Shown: positions 61,154-64,000 of the stretch, piece after piece
Position numbering within the stretch: position 1 is the first letter of the stretch
Layout of the letters: every line of letters starts with the position of its first letter
Assembly: GCA_023238725.1 (NCBI GenBank)
Contig: CM041544.1
Span: 6,876,001-6,940,000 of the forward strand
Direction: 5' to 3'
Source: Scortum barcoo
Lineage: Eukaryota > Chordata > Actinopteri > Centrarchiformes > Terapontidae
Length of the DNA: 64,000 nucleotides
Notes under the pieces: generated by a model
Databases searched by the model: none
What the model was told of the DNA's origin: nothing
What the model saw: the letters and a program-made list of their open reading frames with translations, nothing else
Program-made: the position numbers and the translations under genes

Positions 61154-64000
61154 CATCTGTCCTCTTCCTCCTCCTTTCACTCATTTTGCTCACTCCTTCT
61201 TTCTTCCCCTCTGTGGAAAATTTAATGGTTTCCTGGGCTCAGAGTGAGACATTCTTTCACTGTGAACAATAATAACAAGAGTAAGAGCCACTTCATGCAA
61301 CTCTCTCACTCCCTCACCGACTGGGTACAACTGGGTATTCTGTAAGCGTGTATGTGCATGTATGCCACACTTGAAAAGTGCTTGATGTGTCCAGACCAGA
61401 CCAGGTACCGCAAATCGGTAAAGCCAAGTGGGTGACCGCCTCGTTTGTTATCATCAAAGTCTGCTTATACAGTACTTAAAAAATAACAGACATGGGTAAG
61501 TGCTTGCACATATACACACCTTTACAAAGAAATGGAAAATCACTACAACGTGGCACGGATCTTTCGCTCCTTGTTTGGTCCAAGATAAAAAGTGGAAATG
61601 TATCAAATGAAAGCTAATGAAACTCTGAGTACATTTTGCAAGCTGCTGAAGCTGGATACTGGAGTTATTGGAGGACAAGGGAATATTATATGGTGAGTTG
61701 AAGTGCAGGGTAAGGCACTCACTTGTGGTTTTGATAAGTGAATGTGCTAACATGCTAATGCAGACCACTTCAAGAGTAGAACATCAGGTACGATAAGAAC
61801 ATGTATAACCTATGGCTGCATCTAGATTATGCTTTTGCAAAAAGTCATGATAGTGCAAGTAAGTGTTTGTTCATTTCACCGCAATCCATCCAAACAAGCT
61901 ACAGATATGCTGTATGACATTCCAAGTTAATATCAACAAGCCGGAGAATTTTGCTCTCTAGGCCACAAAGTCTCTGTCAGTCTGTCTCAAGTCACGACAG
62001 CAGCTCATTCAGATGACTTTTAGCTGCACATGAGAGGAGGATGTGGAAAAAAGGAGAGTGGCAGAAGGGCCAAGACCTTTGGTCTCATTTAGCCTCCAAC
62101 AGCTTCACCTTCTGCTCTCCACAGCTCAACATCAGAGGGCCAGGGAGGGCCAGAGGACCAGGGACAGGAGCCAGGGGCAGGATGTCACGTCTAACCCTGA
62201 ACCCACCAGCCAAACCAACAAGGCTCTGTGGGACGCTCCGTCCCAGCTCTCAGAACAAAGGAGAGGGTCTGACACTGGCCAGGCAGCCCCCTGTTCCTGG
62301 CTGGACTCCAAGTCTTCTAGGACCCTTTAAGGCTGCTCTACAGGACCATGTCCAGGCTTTGGCACAACCCGTCACACATGGAGCTGTTCCCCTGGGCATT
62401 CAGAGATGTGACCTGGCAGAAAGGACCTTCCTCCAAACTCACAACTCAAGAACACTCCAAAATGGAAACATATTTAAGAGTCAGTCCAATCTTAGAGCCT
62501 TAAAAAGCTGCAGGAGGATATGAGGGGACGGGACTGACAAAAGCACAGCTCAGGTAGAGGCTTAACAAAGTCTTACCTTACTACTAGTTTTTAAACTCTC
62601 CAGTATGTCTATGAACACTATACAGAGTCACCATAAAAAGGCTTTCACAATGCTGCTGGAGTCAGTTACATAAACTCTTTCTATTGCTATTGCTCCTTGG
62701 GGAATGAGAGTACTGTATGAACAATGATGTGAAATCCACTGAGAGAAACTGGTGTAAACTGTTTTAAAGTATTCGTCTCTGAAGGTTGAGTTGAGCGAGG
62801 CAATCTTAACTTCAGCCTCCAGTGAAATTCAGCCCATGTCCACCACATTACCGCAGATCACTCACAATCAAAGTTTTCAAGCTGAAAGTTTATCTCGCAC
62901 GCTTAGCTTTTTAGATTGTTGTCTAAAACTCCAAACTGTCAAAACTGAAATTACAAAACTTTTTCCCCCTTCAGATTCTAACTGAATCAGTGCCGGTAAA
63001 CAAAAATGCTCATTGCTAGCATCATTTGAGGGGGATAGCGGCATTAATGATCATGACAGACCAATTTAAAAAGCGTGGCTGGATACTCCACACCTTCACT
63101 GACCACACAAGTATAGTGAACTAATTAAATGCTATGTGTAACCATACTGGTTAATAAGCTCATTATTTTATACTCAAGCAGTTACTGACAGTAGAAACAC
63201 AAAAATACATGTATGACAACACCTGTATTAGGTCATTTATAGGAGTAAGACACAAAATGACACCGAGTTCAAGGTGAAAGGGAGTGAGCTCTTCAATGAT
63301 TTTGCTGAAGGAGTTTTGGAGTTGACAATCCTTCATCAGCCTGAAATTTTTTTTATATTATCCACATTTCCAAATATCCATCTTAGCATGCACAGAAGGC
63401 CCAAATGGAGGGACAAAATGTATTTTTAAATAAATCCACATTAGTGTGAACATGGTCCCACACAGTGATGGGTACAGAGAGTTCTCCGAAGAAGTGGCAA
63501 GGAGAGAGGTGGGGAACATGGAGAGAGGGAGTGGTGTTCGAGGCGTTTGAGTGGTGTCCAACAGGGTTCAAGTACTGGTGTTTTGGTCCTTAAAGAGGCA
63601 AGCAGCAGGACTGAGATCCAGAAACCAGTAAACCTCTAACACAATAACAGTGGAGTTTAGGGACTCCCCATCTTAGGGACTTGAACAATTCCACAGTATG
63701 TCTGTGCATTAATGAACTACTTGGGCTCATATGCAAATCAGACAACGGAGTGAGACACTGCATGAGCTGAGAGTGTGTTGGGGCGCGGCTGTGTTTCTGT
63801 GGGAGTGTGAGAGCCCAAAGGTGGGAACTAGGCAACCTTCTCACCCTTGTTCTGTGTTCCTCCCCAAGAGTAAAGTAGGAAGAAGTGGGAAGGTTGGGAA
63901 CAAGACACTGCAGTGAAGAACACACAAGAACAGATATGGGGGTTGGGGGAGAAAATACCACTGCAGGGGGGGGTTTGGTGCTGTGGCAACAGCGTCCTCA

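Larger units (their letters stand above)
52478..64000 (-). other. ate1: ate1 intron, running past the window edge
   Basis: At least 11.5 kb. I looked for the preceding ATE1 exon (expected to end in a KMKYK-like sequence in phase 0) and for the FHQQYW, YYYMGFYIHSC and SFLSLG blocks and found none, so they should lie beyond 64000. The intron contains two family A repeats, CT microsatellites and several complex unique stretches at 55640-58500. Nothing was recognised at about 53100-55600 (low-complexity purine/pyrimidine tracts) or 61250-64000. Confidence 0.7.

Noticed and set aside
62041..62523. 160-codon open frame on the plus strand
   Set aside because: Composition is less biased than the others, but there is no recognisable domain. 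Another frame is also open over most of it, and it lies antisense in an ate1 intron. Not supported as a gene without homology or transcript evidence.
52478..64000. Further ate1 exons in the large intron
   Set aside because: Searched by eye for the conserved ATE1 blocks and for donors in the right phase, and none was convincing. They are more likely beyond the window.
1..64000. CRISPR arrays, prophage, insertion sequences, rRNA genes, operons
   Set aside because: None present. All regular repeats are eukaryotic microsatellites, short tandem arrays or fish transposon remnants.

Overview
This is a vertebrate, almost certainly teleost (probably percomorph), genomic window. It holds the 5' part of one multi-exon gene and the 3' part of another, both on the minus strand, with about 28 kb of intergenic DNA between them. 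The evidence is spliced exons with GT/AG borders, introns of 0.3-7.6 kb, dense CA/CT microsatellites, and several interspersed-repeat families that I recognise from ray-finned fish genomes. There are no bacterial-type genes, operons, insertion sequences or CRISPR arrays.

Region 1 (1-18110): fgfr2, the fibroblast growth factor receptor 2 gene, minus strand. Five exons can be placed. They are a start-codon and signal-peptide exon (CDS 14701-14815, 5'UTR to about 14956), the Ig-I exon (6805-7062), the acid-box exon (6395-6469), the first Ig-II exon (2052-2221), and the first 30 bases of the second Ig-II exon (1-30). The exons join in frame (phases 1, 1, 1, 0) into one uninterrupted 216-residue N-terminal fragment. 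A CpG-rich block at about 17640-18110 and a donor site at 17082 suggest the promoter and a non-coding exon 1. The rest of the receptor (Ig-III, membrane segment, kinase) lies beyond position 1.

Region 2 (18110-45690): intergenic. No coding exon could be supported. It holds old transposable elements of teleost type, a 0.6-kb pentanucleotide satellite-like array, microsatellites, and some complex unique stretches that could be regulatory.

Region 3 (45690-64000): the 3' end of ate1, arginyl-tRNA--protein transferase 1, minus strand. The last exon (45764-45945, with a poly(A) signal 46 bp downstream) and the penultimate exon (52355-52477) are present. The remaining exons must lie beyond 64000. 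The fgfr2-ate1 neighbourhood and shared orientation match the human locus, which supports both identifications.

The two genes are not known to act in one pathway. FGFR2 is a cell-surface receptor tyrosine kinase and ATE1 is an N-degron enzyme. Their link here is conserved synteny, and the intergenic and ate1-intronic DNA is a plausible place for fgfr2 control elements.

The most notable observations are a 2-bp insertion that breaks the reading frame of the ate1 penultimate exon, two extra cysteines in the FGFR2 Ig-I domain placed where they could form a second disulfide, a nested transposon insertion, and three dispersed copies of one fish MITE-like family. I found no undescribed biological system. 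This looks like an ordinary developmental-gene locus.
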